Positions 42,983-54,561 of a stretch of DNA of 63,914 bases are shown here, in pieces. The position numbers and the translations under genes are program-made. Within the stretch, counting starts at the first letter, position 1; every line of letters starts with the position of its first letter. A model generated the notes under the pieces. That model was given only the letters and a program-made list of their open reading frames with translations, ran no database searches and had not been told where the DNA came from. Source of the stretch: Chitinophagaceae bacterium (GTDB lineage Bacteria > Bacteroidota > Bacteroidia > Chitinophagales > Chitinophagaceae); assembly GCA_016721085.1 (NCBI GenBank), contig JADKJI010000034.1, forward strand, positions 1-63,914. Reading direction: 5' to 3'.

Positions 42983-45900
42983 ATGAAGCAGTTCGCCCTA
43001 ATATGCCTATTATTCCTATGCTGTAAGGCCATTACTATGGCTCAGGCACCCGGCACTTCTTGTGGGCAAAAAGAAATTACTGACCGTTTTTTCAGAGCCC
43101 ATCCCGAAATAAAAGCCTTCCAACAACAGATAGAAAATCAACTAAGAGAATACCAGTTAAAAGTAGAACGAGGCATTATTCCTCAACAACCCAATGCTGT
43201 CGTAACCTTACCTGTTGTGGTGCATATCATCCATAACAACGGATCTGAAAATATTCCCGATGCACAGGTTTTCACAGCCATTCAACATTTAAATGAAGCG
43301 TTTGCCAATACAGGCTATTACGATCCTGCTGATGGTGTGAATACCCAGATACAGTTTTGTTTGGCCCAGCGCGACCCTAATAACAATCCGACAAATGGCA
43401 TAGATCGGGTAGTATCGCCACTAACGGTTATGGATGGATGGAATAATAGCGCCCAGGATATGGCGGTAAAGAATCTTACCCGATGGAATCCGCTTTGCTA
43501 TGTCAATATCTGGATCGTAAAAGAAATTATTGGCCCGGTAGCAGGCTATGCTTATCTACCATCGGCTCATGGAATGAATATTGATGGGATTGTTGGAGAG
43601 GCAGCTTATTTTGGAAGCTCATATCCCAACGATGTACTGATCATTCATGAAATGGGTCATTACTTAGGACTATACCATACTTTTCAGGGAGGTTGTACTA
43701 ATAATAACTGTGCTACGGATGGTGACCAGGTTTGTGATACCCCTCCAGATCAATCCACTGTTGGTATTTCTTGCAATAGTACAGCTAACAGCTGTTCTAC
43801 GGATGCACTTTCAGGCTTTGCCACAGATGTGAACGATTTGCATCAAGACTATCTTGATTATGGCAACTGGTCTTGTATGAAAGTGTTCACTCAAGGACAA
43901 GCCAACAGGATGAACTGGTTTATCCAGAATGTCAGGAAAAGCTTATTAGCATGTAAATCGTGTATGGTGCCTTGTCCTTCTCCTGTGACGGCTATCTTCA
44001 GTTCATCTGCGAACAATATCTCAGTTGGCACTACCGTAAGCTTCACTAATAGCTCATCTAATGCAAGCAGCTACAATTGGTATATAAATAATGTTCTGCA
44101 AGCCAGCACGCTGAATTTTTCCTATACCTTCAATACTGTTGGCACTTTTATCATTAAGATGTCGGCCCTTGACAAATAATCCACTTTGTGATAGTGCTGT
44201 CAAATATGATACTATCAGGGTTACTTGTCCAGTTTACCCAACTTTGCTCAGTCAGCAATATTTATAATATCAATCAAACTGTAAATTTCACAAATACCAG
44301 TGTAGGTGGTATAACGTATGATTGGAAAGTGAATTCTATATCGCAAAGTACGGCCTTGAACTATTCCTACACGTTTTCATATCAGGGATACTATTCCGTT
44401 TCTCTTACTGCTTCAAATGGATTCTGTCAGGATACAAAGACCTATTATTATACCGTCATCGATACTAGCACAAATACACCTCCTGTAGATAGTTGTTTGC
44501 GTACTACATTTCAAAAATCGTATAGTTCTATTAACCGAAATCTCGAGATACATAGCATGGAGCCAACAGCAGACGGAGGTACTGTTTATGGTGGAACGGT
44601 AAAGATGCCATTGGCGGCAATACAACGAATGCTCTAGTTGTGAAATTAGCAGCAAATGGTAATGTACAATGGGCGAATGCTATGACTGAAATCGGTAATA
44701 GCCAGTTGGATAAGGTCAGACAAACAAGGGATGGGGCTATATCGGTATCGGAAGAATGAATCCATCGACTGGAAATGACTTTGTCTATATTGTTAAACTT
44801 AATGGTATAGGAGCTATCAGTTGGTTCAAAGGCTTTGGTTCAGCAACTGGCAGTGATTATGGAACCGATATTATTGAACTATCAAGTGGAGATTTTGCTT
44901 TTACTGGAGTAAGTGATGGTGGGTTGACAGGCAAAACCGCTCTATTATGTGTAATAAATTCAACTGGTAATTTAGTATTGGGAAACCGTTATAGTAGTCG
45001 CAATAAGACAGACTCCCGGTTTTTTGGTGTAGTGGAAGCAGGAGATACTTTAGTGGTTTCAGGAGACTATATTTTTCAAAACAATAATTTTGGAGGGGTT
45101 GTCCATAAGATCAATAAAACAACTGGCGCTATTTTCACGACCCTTGATTATAATATGGACAATGATGGAAGTTCTGAAAACAAGATTTTCAAAACAGGAT
45201 ATGGTTATCTCATTTCCTCCAACATAGTACAAGCGCAAAATATTAATACAAAAAGGATTGGTCTCTTACGTCCAAGGGGATCTCGATGTTATCACAACTA
45301 ATCCATTGAACAAGATAGATAACAGTCCCTGGTCGCAGGCTGCCTCTGTTAATGATACCGGAGTCATCATTTCCTCTAATGCTACCAACAGTATGCTTCT
45401 GTTCAATTCGAACCCAAATGCGGCTTCCATAAATATTTGGAAAAAAGCATATGGTTTGAGTATACCTGGAGCGAATGGATTTGAACCCGTGAATCCACTG
45501 GCATTGACTAATGGCTATTTTATGGAAGCGGCTACTTATTCAGGCAATGGAAGTAATGGCGGGAGAAGCTTTGCTGTTGTGAAAGCAGATCGGCAAGGTA
45601 ATACGCCAGGATGCGAACCACAGGAACCGGCAGAGACTGTCATTCCAACACAATCAATTACTGGCCCGAATATATGGTCGCCCCCTTCTATATACTCCCC
45701 AAAATTACCCGACCAGCTAAGGAATTATTCAATACCCGTTTCAATTACAGTAAGTACTCCTTGCAGTAATTGCGATTCGGTTTTTATCCCTCCTTTGCCT
45801 CCTGATACTTGTAATTCTCCTTCATTCAGAAAAAAAATTGGTGGTTCTGGGAATGATATTGCTGCTGACATAAAGTATCCTCAACAAATGAATTGCTTAT

Positions 45901-48681
45901 TGCTGGCACCAGCAATACCGGTAGTACTGCAACCAATTTTGAAGCGATTCTAATCAAACTTGACAGATACGGAAAGACTATTTGGAATAAATCTTATGGT
46001 GGTTCTGCGAATGACATTTTCACCAAAATGGTAGAGAGTTAAAAAAGATGGCAATTACTTATTAGCAGGTATCAGTCAATCTCTTCACGACAACAAGGGT
46101 TCCATGATTATCCTTAAAACCGATACATCAGGAAATATCCTCTGGCAAAAAGAACATGCTTTGCAGGCAGCAAGTCATACAGGCTTGATCAATATCACTT
46201 CTTTAATTGAATTAACGGATGGAAGTATTGCCTTTTGTGGAAATGCTAATGGGAATAATACAGATGTAAGTCCAAATATCCCTACAATCTATAATATTAC
46301 AGGAAGGTTTGATAACAATGGTAATATGCTTTGGATAAAGAGACACCGCTATTTTTATTGGGAAAGCGGTTACCCTATGCAAGGAATGATAGCCACAAGC
46401 AATTCATTAATATCCATTGTTGGAGATGCGGTCATGAAAATTTCTCAGACAGATGGAACTTTATTGGGTCCACAGAAAGTTTTTGCTGCAGCTGGTCAGT
46501 TTAGTTCAATAGAAAGGAAAAACGATCTTGTAATACTTTATACAGCAAATGCTCAGTTAGTTTTAGATACTAACCTTACTGTTATCAAAGGGTTTCAATA
46601 TACTACAGCTGACCCAACCGAACATTGACATAAAGGCTTCTCTTCAGAATCCGGTAGGTTTATGCAAGGACATTCTTGACCGTTAGTAGGGATAATTTTT
46701 TCTTACCTGGCTGAATTCGATGAGAATGGCAAGGTGATACAAGCTTACAAATATCCTGAAGTATTCCCAAATTCACTGAACGTAACAGCCAGTCGAACAA
46801 CAAATGACCTGGGAGTATTTGCCGCTTCGGTAACTTTCAGTGATTACTTTAACAACTTTTCACTAAAAGATATTTTTATAATAAGAACCGATGGACTTTT
46901 GCAAATACCCAATTGTCCCAGAATATCGTTTCCTACAAAATCAACACCTGCAAATTTTCAATTTTCAGATTTAACAATAAGGTATTACCCTTTAATAAGT
47001 ACTGCTTATCAGACTTCCCTTCAAAGTAAAAATCTAAATCTTTCCATAAATAATCTTTGTGGTGGCTCCTGCAACTTATTACAACTAATAGGTACCGATA
47101 CTGTTTGCAGCTTAAAAGATACAATAACAATAAAAGCAACCCGTAATTCTAATTGTGTGGCTAATGTGAATTGGTATGTTGATACCAGTGTGGCTATAAT
47201 CACTAACCAAACTGATTCTACTATCTCATACTTTTCAAAAAGACTGGCCCATTTCAGGTTTCAGCTAGTATCTCCAACGGATGCTCCATTCTCAGAGATT
47301 CACTTTCCTTGAATGTTTTTGAAAGTCCCGATTCCATATACCTTGGCCCTGATATAACATTATGCAAAATCAGCACCTACACATTTAATGCAGGAAGCGG
47401 TTTTAAATCATATTTATGGCAGGATGGATCCACTGATTCAACACTCACAATTTATTTACCAGGAACCTATCATGTAACTGCAGAGGACTATTGCGGAAAC
47501 AAATATCGTGATACTGTAATAGTGACCCAGTCGCCTGATTTACCATTTGATTTAGGTCCGGATAGAAGTATCTGTATCGGCGATACTATTACAATTACTG
47601 CTCCGGCAGGATTCAACAATTACAATTGGAGTCCTAACTATAAACTCAATAACCGATATTCCCCTACCGTTTCCGTATCTCCAATTGTTGATACTACCTA
47701 TATGGTAATAGCAGAGAAATCTCCAGGTTGTTTGGTGGTAGATAGTATCAGGATAACCGTTAAAACTCCATCACCGCTATATATTGGTAAGGACACCAGT
47801 TTTTGCCAGAATGATACCTTACTCATCAATGCAACACCTGGTTTTTCTACATACCAATGGAATACTGGTGCTACAAGCTCATCGATCAAAGTAACTACAG
47901 CAGGTAATTTTTCACTGATAGCCACTGATGCTAATGGTTGCCGCTCAAAGGATACCCTTACTGTATTAAGTTTATTTCCTGTTCCCGTTGTGAATCTGGA
48001 CAATACAAGTACGCTTTGTGATAATATCAAACGGATATTGGATGCCGGTCAACATAGTTCTTACTTGTGGCAGGATGGATCGACCAATCGAACTTATTCA
48101 GTAAACAATACTGGCACTTATTGGGTAGTAGTGAAAGATGTCAATGGTTGCCATAATTCAGATACTTCTATCGTGAAAAACTTATTGTTGTCTCCTTCCA
48201 ACTTTCTGGATAGTAGTGCAGAGATCTGTATAGGACAAAAACTGGAAATAAAAGCCAAGACTGGTTATACCAGTTATAGATGGAATACGAATTCATCTGC
48301 TTCATTAATTACTGTCACTTCTCCTGGTATATATTGGGTGGAAGTATCGAATACCGATGGCTGTTCAGCCCGTGATACCATTTCAGTAAAGGCCAAAGAT
48401 TGCATCAAAGTGTTTATTTCCCAAATGCCTTTACTCCGAATAATGACCGGATGAACAATACATTCAAGCCTATTGTTTATGGTGTATTGGAGAATTTTTA
48501 TATGGCTATCTATAACCGCTATGGACAAAAAGTATATGAAACTACCGATGCCACCAAGGGCTGGAACGGACAAATTAATGGTCAGCAACAAGGCACCAAT
48601 ACATTTGTATGGACGGCTCGCTACAAATTTGTAGGACAGGTGATGAAAGTGGATAAGGGGACGGTGACTCTTGTGAGGTAA
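42983..48681 (+). pseudogene. large T9SS-secreted M43-type metalloprotease/adhesin, many frameshifts
   Basis: The N-terminal ~400 residues are intact: signal peptide (MKQFALICLLFLCCKAITMA), a pappalysin-like M43 peptidase with HEMGHYLGLYH (zinc His222) and a Met-turn-like segment, then PKD domains. Beyond 44179 the frame shifts at least six times (open pieces to about 44637, 45301, 45953, 46628, 47312, 48454, 48681). The pieces keep recognisable order: a second PKD, beta-repeat segments with VKLAANGNVQWANA-type units, GADTSFCQNDTLLINATPG-like Ig repeats, and finally a gliding-motility-type (type B) C-terminal sorting domain (VYFPNAFTPNNDRMNNTF). The ancestral protein was ~1,900 residues. Either it is decaying or this stretch is poorly sequenced. 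Confidence 0.75.
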
Positions 48682-49180
48682 AAAGTCCAGAAGTCGGAGT
48701 TGAAGTCGGGAAGTCCGGAAGAAAATACAGAATACATAGTAGGGAAGTTAGGGAGTAGGGAAGTAAGGAAGTAGAGGCTCATCTTTTTGTACTTATAACT
48801 TATTACTTTTTACCTATTACTTTTTACTTAAACCTTTTTCTTCCGACTTTCTTGCTTCACCCCGGGTTTCACCCGGGGATACGATTATTCAACCCCTTCG
48901 GGGTTGGGCAACTTTCAAATTAAATGTTACGCTCCTTTTTCAATTCCTCAATAAAATGCTATTAAACTACTGATCGATTACTACTAGACTACTACCCTCC
49001 TAATATCTTACTCTTCGCCCCTACTTCCCTACTACCCTACTTCCTAACTTCCCTACTATGTATTCGTATTTTCTCCCCGGACTCACTCGCTCTTCGAAAA
49101 TCAAACTCTCCCCACGGACTCCACCGACTCCCCGGACTCTTCTTACGGACTTCCCGACTTTCAGACTTCCGGACTAATTA
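48682..49180. repeat. giant composite inverted repeat (copy 3)
   Basis: Left arm 48682-48775 (AGTCGGGAAGTCCGGAAGAA, ATACATAGTAGGGAAGTTAG) and right arm 49010-49180 are inverse to each other. The right arm carries an extra GAGTCCGTGGGGAGAGTTTG-type block. The interior holds ACTTTTTAC heptamers and a CCCGGGTTTCACCCGGGG plus CCCCTTCGGGG pair (48857-48908). It is the same family as 13842 and 42502. Confidence 0.83.
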
Positions 49181-49182
49181 TA

Positions 49183-49190
49183 TACCTTCG
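49183..49190 (+). promoter_or_regulatory. candidate -7 box TACCTTCG
   Basis: TACCTTCG is a one-mismatch TAnnTTTG element 16 bp upstream of the transporter ATG, directly after the composite repeat. Confidence 0.35.
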
Positions 49191-49206
49191 CCCAAAATTT
49201 ACCCCC

Positions 49207-49908
49207 ATGGACACCCACTTACATCACGAAGAATTACATCTCCAAAGCTCTGACCTTTTAAGGGATGTGGTGATTGGTATGAGTGATGGTTTGACGGTTC
49301 CTTTTGCATTGGCAGCGGGACTTAGTGGTGCCGTGGATTCAACCAGTATTATTGTGATTGCGGGTATAGCTGAAGTGGCTGCGGGTTCTATTGCTATGGG
49401 ATTGGGTGGTTATCTGGCGGGAAAAACAGAGCAAGATCATTATAATAGTGAGCAGAAAAGGGAATATGATGAAGTAGCGAATCTGCGTCATAGGGAAATT
49501 GAAGAGACAAAAGAGTTTTTTGCCAACATAGGATTAAGTGAGGATTTACAAAACAGAGCCACTGAAGAGATTGCCCAGGATACCGACAAATGGGTCGACT
49601 TCATGATGAAGTATGAACTGGGATTGGAAAAACCAGATCCAAAGAGAGCAACCAAGTCAGCCCTTAATATCGGTATCTCTTATGTCATAGGTGGAGTGGT
49701 TCCTTTAAGCCCTTATTTTTTTGTGGATAGTCCAATTACAGGTTTGAAGATATCAGTAGTTGTTACCCTTCTCTGTCTTTTTGTATTCGGCTGGTTCAAG
49801 AGCAAAATGACAGGCGTCAATCCTTTTATGGGAGCCGTGAGAGTGATGTTGATTGGAGCGATGGCGGCGGGTGCGGCGTTTGGGGTGGCGAAACTTTTTG
49901 AGATGTAA
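49207..49908 (+). CDS. VIT1/CCC1 family iron/manganese transporter
   Basis: The 233-residue protein is a VIT1/CCC1 family (DUF125) member, which moves Fe2+ or Mn2+ across membranes. The N-terminal block LLRDVVIGMSDGLTVPFALAAGLSG and AGIAEVAAGSIAMGLGGYLAGK are the conserved first two helices; a charged cytoplasmic helix region (EQDHYNSEQKREYDEV...) that binds metal in the eukaryotic homologue follows, and three further helices close the protein. Repeat clusters lie on both sides. Confidence 0.9.
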   Translation: MDTHLHHEELHLQSSDLLRDVVIGMSDGLTVPFALAAGLSGAVDSTSIIVIAGIAEVAAGSIAMGLGGYLAGKTEQDHYNSEQKREYDEVANLRHREIEETKEFFANIGLSEDLQNRATEEIAQDTDKWVDFMMKYELGLEKPDPKRATKSALNIGISYVIGGVVPLSPYFFVDSPITGLKISVVVTLLCLFVFGWFKSKMTGVNPFMGAVRVMLIGAMAAGAAFGVAKLFEM

Positions 49909-50222
49909 TTTTGTTATGCCTAAGGCCTAAAGCTTAAGGCCTAGGGCTTAATTCAGAGAACAAACGGAGTTCAGTTTTCATATGAAGTTTTAATACGAAG
50001 CCTAAATTCAGAATGGACAACAGAATAAGCATTGCATTGCATAGGCATCGGAGGGGTTCAGTTTTCAAAACTGGTTTTTATACGAGGCCCAACCCGACGA
50101 AAAGAGAAAGAAGCATTTGGCATTAAGCCTTAAAAATAATTTAATTTCGAAGCCTGAATTCCGTTTGGATTACAGCATTAGCCTTAAGCCCTAGGCCTTA
50201 GGCTTTAGGCACCAGCTTTCAA
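49909..50222. repeat. composite repeat with inverted CTTAGGC-type heptamer arms
   Basis: Left arm 49916-49952 (CCTAAGGCCTAAAGCTTAAG) is inverse to the right arm 50176-50214 (TAGCCTTAAGCCCTAGGCCT). The ~220-bp core has two related halves, each with GGAGTTCAGTTTTCA or GGGGTTCAGTTTTCA and a TACGARGCC block, so it may itself be a diverged duplication. No gene is visible in it. Confidence 0.75.
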
Positions 50223-50242
50223 AGTAAAACATAATACTCTCA

Positions 50243-50641
50243 ATGAAGTACTCTCAATATATCGGCGTAGCAGCAGCAATCATTTTAGTAGGAGCCTGTT
50301 TTTTGCCTTGGGCATTCTATCCTGATTTGAATAAGGATTTTACAGGGTTTTTCTCTGAACAGAATAATTATGGTCGTCCGGGTAAATTGTTTTCAATACT
50401 GGCATTTATTGCGTCTGTGTTTTTTCTTATTCCCAAAGTATGGGCCAAGCGATGGAACCTTTTGATTGGAGCTATTACAGTTGCTTATGCTGTAAAAAGT
50501 TTCTTTCTTTTTTCTGCGTGTTATAATACCATTTGTCCGGAAAGAAAAATCGGGTTATGGATTATGTTGTTTGCTTCTTTGTTATTACTTGTTATGACTT
50601 TTCTTCCTGATTTGAAAGTGATCGAAAAGGAGAGAAAATAG
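50243..50641 (+). CDS. small multi-pass membrane protein of unknown function
   Basis: The 132-residue protein has four hydrophobic helices (about 5-25, 48-66, 73-92, 103-124) and a basic C-terminus. I do not recognise a family. The ATG at 50243 is the first in frame, just after a composite repeat; a CGCAGAGACG palindrome follows the stop and may act as its terminator. Confidence 0.6.
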   Translation: MKYSQYIGVAAAIILVGACFLPWAFYPDLNKDFTGFFSEQNNYGRPGKLFSILAFIASVFFLIPKVWAKRWNLLIGAITVAYAVKSFFLFSACYNTICPERKIGLWIMLFASLLLLVMTFLPDLKVIEKERK

Positions 50642-50651
50642 TTTCTGTTTT

Positions 50652-50745
50652 TACCGCAGAGACGCGGAGACGCAGAGGAATTCCTGCGTCTCCGCGTCTC
50701 TACTGATTCAAATTTTCATCCGCCGCGGCGGATCGAATTTTCAAA
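50652..50745. repeat. CGCAGAGACG palindrome (copy 6) followed by ATCCGCCGCGGCGGAT palindrome
   Basis: Arms TTACCGCAGAGACGCGGAGA and CTGCGTCTCCGCGTCTC meet at GAGGAATTCC. A second perfect 16-bp palindrome ATCCGCCGCGGCGGAT follows at about 50720, a module also present inside tilS and at 36885, then a short AATTTTCAAATT tract. Confidence 0.8.
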
Positions 50746-50888
50746 TTACTCCCCTCTTTTTTGTCCAATCAATTTATTTACACAAATTACGCGTGTTTAA
50801 ATATTGGTATGTTTTATAAGCATTTTCACTTATAACTACCACAATTAAACGAATATATTAACCCATCTCATCCCCAAAATTCCTAGAA

Positions 50889-53544
50889 ATGAAAAAACAT
50901 TTCCGATGGTTAACGGCTGCATTTGCTGTAACTCTTACTGCCTTCTTAATTTTTTCTGACAAATTCTCAAACAAAATTGAATCCGAAAACGAAGTTCCTG
51001 GAACGGAAGAAAAAGAATCCGGAGCCGATCGTCAGTTAAGCATGTGGTTCCAATCACGCGCTTATCCCGATCCTGAAAACCTCGATAGTAAATACCAGAA
51101 AGCCTGGGAACAATTCCAGAGCTTCCGCTCTAACAGAGCAGTTGCTGGTCCACTGCCGGTAGCAACTGCTAACTGGACAGGCATCGGACCTGATGTAAGC
51201 ATCGGTGGCCGTATCTTATGTATCGCTATCGATCCATCTAACTCCAGTAACCTATGGGCTGGCTCTGCCAGTGGTGGTATCTGGAAATCTACCAATGCAG
51301 GTTCCAGTTGGAGACCTGTAGTAACTAATCTTCCTTTATTAGGAGTGTCGTCGATTTTAGTTCATCCAACCAATCCACAAGTATTGTATGCAGGTACAGG
51401 TGAAGTGTATCGTGTAGATACATCCAATGTTGGTTTCAACGTATGGAAAACACGTGGCACCTATGGTATCGGCATCATCAAAAGTACTGATGGCGGTATT
51501 ACCTGGTCACAGGTACTTACCAAGAACAGCTCTGATATGTTCGCTATACAGATGCTGGAATTTGATCCGGTGAATCCGAATACTGTTTACGCCTGTGCAA
51601 CAGATGGACTTTATCGTTCTGCTGACCAAGGGCTAACATGGTCGAAAATCCTAAACAAGAAATATGTGACGGATGTTGCCATCAATCCGACCAATACCAG
51701 CCAAATGGTAGTAGGTGTTGGAAACATGATCAATTCTGATAAAGGCATCTATCGTACTATCAATGGTAGTGCAGCAGCACCTACATGGACAAAAATCACT
51801 TCTGGATTACCAGCCAGCTTCAGGGGCTTTATACGTTTGGATAATGTGGGATCTACTCGTCTGGTAGCAAGTATCGGAAGAGATGATGTTTCTTCACAGC
51901 AAGAAATTTACATGAGTACCAATTTCGGTACCAGTTGGATTGCTAAAACCAATTCACATCACTGCCAATACCAATATTGGTTTGCTCATGATGTGGCGAT
52001 CAATCCTTCAAACCTTAACCAGTTTGTAATGGGTGGTGTGCCTTTGTATCGCTATACTTCATCGTCTACAACAGCAGCATCAGGAACAAGAACTTCTATT
52101 GGAACAAATGTGCATTCAGACATACATGATGTAGAATTCGATCCACGTAACAGCAGCATCATTTATGTTGCTTCTGATGGTGGTATCTATAAAAGTATTA
52201 ACGGTGGTTCTTCATTCGCCTCCGCAAATACTGGCTTAGCTGCCACACAATTCTATGCTTCTTTCTCCACCCACCCTACCAATCCAAACTTGTATATCGG
52301 TGGATTGCAGGATAATGGTGTGGTTCGTTATAATGGCACCAGCTGGTCAACAGCATTCGGTGGTGATGGCGGTCCTACTGCTATTTCTCCAAATGGTAAT
52401 ACCGTATTCGCCTCCAACGATGCGCGTAAGGTTAACCGCTCCACTACAGGTATAACAGGTGGTTGCTGCTGTATTATCATCATGGGCCTTCAGTGCCGAT
52501 GATCGTACTGCTTTCATGGCACCTATTGCTGTGAGTAAATCAAATCCTATGTTTGTATATGTTGCAGTGATAATATTCATCGTTCAACGGATGGTGGGGC
52601 TACATGGACAAACAACTCCTACTCTACTGCAACAAGCTATATAGAGCGAAGGAATAAGACAGGTATTGCTTTAGCAGTATCTCCTACCAATCCAAGTAAA
52701 GTGTATGTGTCTACATCTCTCCATTCGCACAGAACACAACGAACGATTATATAATCGTAAATCCACCGGCGAATGTGTTCAAGACCACTACCCCAGCTAC
52801 TGTTCCTTATAGCAGCGTGCGTTCCAATCTTCCTGACCGTTTTGTAATGGACTTTGCTATTAGTCCAACAAACGATGATAGTGTATTCATCGCCGTAGGC
52901 GGCTTCGGAACCACCCATATCTGGGCAACCGGTAATGGTGGTGCTTCATGGACAGAAATTGGTGCTGGTTTACCAGATGTACCATTCAATGCGGTATTGT
53001 TGGATCCAGTAGATCCAAACATCCTTTATGCAGGTTGTGATTTCGGTGTGTTTGTAAGTCCTGATCGTGGTGCCACCTGGCTCGATTTCAACACCGGTTT
53101 CTGGGATGCCACCCTGGTGATGGATCTACAAGCTGATGCTTCCAATAGAATCGTTGCAGCAACAAATCCTTCACTTTCGAAGATCCTATCCGTTCTGCCC
53201 AGCCTATCACCTATTTCTATCGCACTAAGATGATCACCACTTCAGGTGCTGCCAGATATTCACGTACAGTAGCATTAGAAGCGAATGCAAAAGCTTTCTT
53301 CAAAGTATTGAGCAATCCATTCCGTGAGCAACTGGTACTGAATATGACGCTTACATCAGCAGAAACTGTAGTGTTGAATGTATATGATAGTCGCGGAGCT
53401 TTGATAAAGAAACAGACCTTCTCAGGCAATGCCGGCAACCATACTTTCTCTATTGATCAATTGAGTTCTTTGTCGAGGGGAGTGTATTTAGTGGAAGCAA
53501 TATCAGGGAAGCAGAGGTTTGCGAAGCAGGTGGTTAAGGACTAA
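50889..53544 (+). pseudogene. BNR/VPS10-like beta-propeller protein with T9SS sorting domain, several frameshifts
   Basis: Intact to about 52475: a signal-anchor N-terminus, then a sialidase-like propeller with repeated BNR boxes (STNAGSSWRP, STDGGITWSQ, SADQGLTWSK, SINGGSSFAS). The frame then changes near 52475, 52570, 52712 and 53170-53230, with homologous BNR sequence continuing in each new frame (RSTDGGATWTNN, DRGATWLDFNTGF). The end (53230-53544) is a type A T9SS C-terminal domain: NVYDSRGALIKKQTFSGNAG...SLSRGVYLVEAISGKQRFAKQVV. Ancestral product ~880 residues, cell-surface or secreted, perhaps binding or cleaving polysaccharide. Its last ~60 bp are duplicated at 54562. Confidence 0.78.
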
Positions 53545-53554
53545 TTCAAAATTT

Positions 53555-53622
53555 TAAAGTCAAAAGTTAAAAGTAAAAAGTCAAAATGGGTTACAGTCCT
53601 TCAGATTGTAACCCATTTTGTT
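53555..53622 (+). terminator. heptamer leader and hairpin terminator (copy 1 of 3)
   Basis: AAAGTCAAAAGTTAAAAGTA heptamers lead to AAAATGGGTTACAGTC-CTTC-AGATTGTAACCCATTTT, a long hairpin ending in a T-rich stretch. Copies lie at 54630-54735 and 60313-60396. Confidence 0.7.
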
Positions 53623-53647
53623 TACCCAGGTGACTTTCTACGAATGC

Positions 53648-53888
53648 TGGCGCAAGCATGTCCAAAGGGCTAATTAAGAGAGATAATATTATCGGAAATC
53701 CCTTTGGACCGGCTTGTGCCTGAAGCAAGTATATTCAAATGAAATTTTATATATTTTGTTTTAATCGTATTTTAATTAAGTATAATCAGGAGTTTTATAT
53801 TAGAAAGAAGTACGGCATGGCACGGCCAGTCAAAGGGATGTCTGATTATTTTATCTCTCTGAATGAACCCTTTGGACATGCTTGCGCC
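53648..53888. repeat. REP pair (BIME-like), copy a
   Basis: REP 1 (53648-53720): GCGCAAGCATGTCCAAAGGG pairs with CCCTTTGGACCGGCTTGTGC. REP 2 (53819-53888) is the same unit inverted, with a diverged first arm. The AT-rich spacer (ATTAAGTATAATCAGGAG) is shared with the pair at 56890-57134. Confidence 0.88.
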
Positions 53889-53934
53889 ATTAATATGAAG
53901 TGCTTGGACCAGATGGTTTTGACAATTTACTTCA

Positions 53935-54162
53935 TCAAAACATTTTTAATTCTGGATATGTTTTTATTAATTCTTCTTTAGCAAAACTCAATACTTTCAG
54001 TAATTCATTCAAATCAATTGAAATATTTTCAGATGTTTTGTAAATATCAATATTTACTTTACCATTTTTAATATTTACATTAGCAATCTCTATCCCTTCA
54101 ATTTCTAAATCTATACTCAAGTATTTCTCGTCAATATAACTTGATATTATTGTCTTAATCAT
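53935..54162 (-). CDS. small immunity-like protein, orphaned from its toxin
   Basis: This 75-residue acidic protein (MIKTIISSYIDEKYLSIDLEIEG...) has no recognisable family. Its ATG overlaps the stop (ATGA) of a short upstream frame (GPDWDGKTLLSLREL) that itself begins at the TGCTTGGACCAGAT boundary of the next REP pair. That arrangement, a toxin tail coupled to the next gene, is typical of toxin-immunity pairs, so I infer that the toxin body was deleted and the immunity gene kept. Confidence 0.45.
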   Translation of the reverse strand: MIKTIISSYIDEKYLSIDLEIEGIEIANVNIKNGKVNIDIYKTSENISIDLNELLKVLSFAKEELIKTYPELKMF

Positions 54163-54197
54163 AATTCTCTTAAGCTTAATAGTGTTTTCCCATCCCA

Positions 54198-54495
54198 ATC
54201 TGGTCCAAGCAGCCCATCCCAACTCTCATAATAATTGGCTGGCTCCTGGCGCAAGCATGTCCAAAGGGCGCATACAGAGACCAGATAGTATCGTAAACCC
54301 CTTTGGACCGGCTTGTGCCTAAATTAAAACAAATGTACAAAACTGATAATCTAAATATATATTGGCGCTAAAGCTATTTTCCTTTGGCATGGCACAAGCC
54401 GGTCCAAAGGGATTTACTCATTTTGGAGTGCTTTTATTAACCCTTTGGACATGCTTGCGCCAGTACCATGTATGAGTTATGTGCTTGGACCAGAT
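54198..54495. repeat. REP pair (BIME-like), copy b, with outer terminal repeats
   Basis: Outer ends are ATCTGGTCCAAGCA (54198) and TGCTTGGACCAGAT (54482), an exact 14-bp inverted repeat. Inside lie REP 3 (54247-54319) and the inverted REP 4 (54391-54461). The boundary motif is then repeated three more times up to 54560 (TGCTTGGACCAG). Confidence 0.85.
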
Positions 54496-54561
54496 GTGCT
54501 TGGACCAGTTGGAGGGCATGGCGCTTGGACCAGATGGAGTCTGAAGTGCTTGGACCAGATT

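Noticed and set aside
42632..43032. Several overlapping frames on both strands
   Set aside because: All lie in the giant inverted repeat; frames on both strands mirror each other.
53739..53981. 80-codon plus-strand frame
   Set aside because: It lies over REP 2 and its boundary motif; the peptide CLDQM is the translated repeat.
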